In this document: piece after piece, positions 20,452 to 20,530 of the stretch | How positions within the stretch are numbered: the stretch's first letter is position 1 | How the letters are laid out: the number at the start of each line of letters is the position of its first letter | Source of the DNA: Ophiosphaerella korrae | Taxonomy: Eukaryota > Ascomycota > Dothideomycetes > Pleosporales > Phaeosphaeriaceae | NCBI GenBank assembly: GCA_028456385.1 | Contig: JALNQF010000599.1 | Span: 1-20,530, forward strand | DNA length: 20,530 bases | Direction of reading: 5' to 3' | The notes under the pieces: model-generated | Databases searched by the model: none | Seen by the model: the letters and a program-made list of their open reading frames with translations, nothing else | Told to the model about the DNA's origin: nothing | Program-made: the position numbers and the translations under genes

Positions 20452-20530
20452 AATAGCTAAATATTATTCTACTAAGTATTAATACTAATAGGTTATAGCT
20501 TATAAATATAAGTTTTTACTAAAAGTTTAC
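20452..20530. other. Right flank, gene-free AT-rich DNA
   Basis: Seventy-nine bases outside element B with the same RIP-like composition. I see no gene or repeat in it. Confidence 0.5.

Noticed and set aside
1..20530. Many short open stretches in other frames
   Set aside because: They are brief gaps between RIP-made stops without ATG starts, and are not conserved between the three copies in their own frame.

Overview
The window is a dead, AT-rich block of a filamentous ascomycete genome (Pezizomycotina-type), not a gene-bearing region. The evidence is a near-total loss of CpA and TpG dinucleotides, a flood of TpA, almost no ATG codons, and coding frames full of TAA/TAG exactly where Gln and Trp are expected. 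This is the signature of repeat-induced point mutation (RIP), a fungal defence that mutates duplicated DNA. I see no host gene, tRNA, rRNA or CRISPR. The genus cannot be told from the sequence.

Nearly all of the 20.5 kb is three copies of related Ty3/gypsy LTR retrotransposons of the chromovirus type. Element A (170-6225, minus strand) is flanked by the 5-bp target duplication AGTAG. Element B (6331-20446, plus strand) is flanked by TATAT. Element C (11036-18065, plus strand) is flanked by TAAAG and sits inside the integrase zinc-finger region of B, so B is split into 6331-11035 and 18071-20446. Only short non-element stretches remain: 1-164, 6231-6325 and 20452-20530.

Each element has LTRs of 428-442 bp, a purine tract before the 3' LTR, and one gag-pol reading frame. 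Its domain order is Gag with coiled-coil-like N-terminus and two zinc knuckles, aspartic protease, reverse transcriptase, RNase H, integrase (D,D35E) and chromodomain. In C this runs about 1,830 codons with no indel, broken only by RIP-type stops. A has lost about 969 bp, in frame, covering the integrase zinc finger and catalytic core. B carries a 40-bp tandem duplication and a one-base T-run insertion, both shifting the frame. Each copy has lost a different set of catalytic residues.

The most unusual feature is the roughly 650-bp tail between the chromodomain and the 3' LTR. In all three copies, including the divergent A, the antisense strand reads as protein in two consecutive segments. The first starts at or inside the LTR and ends at a shared Ser-Tyr-stop. 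The second is one base out of phase and ends at a shared stop inside the chromodomain codons. Its length, conservation and low stop density suggest an antisense accessory gene convergent with pol. I do not recognise the protein.
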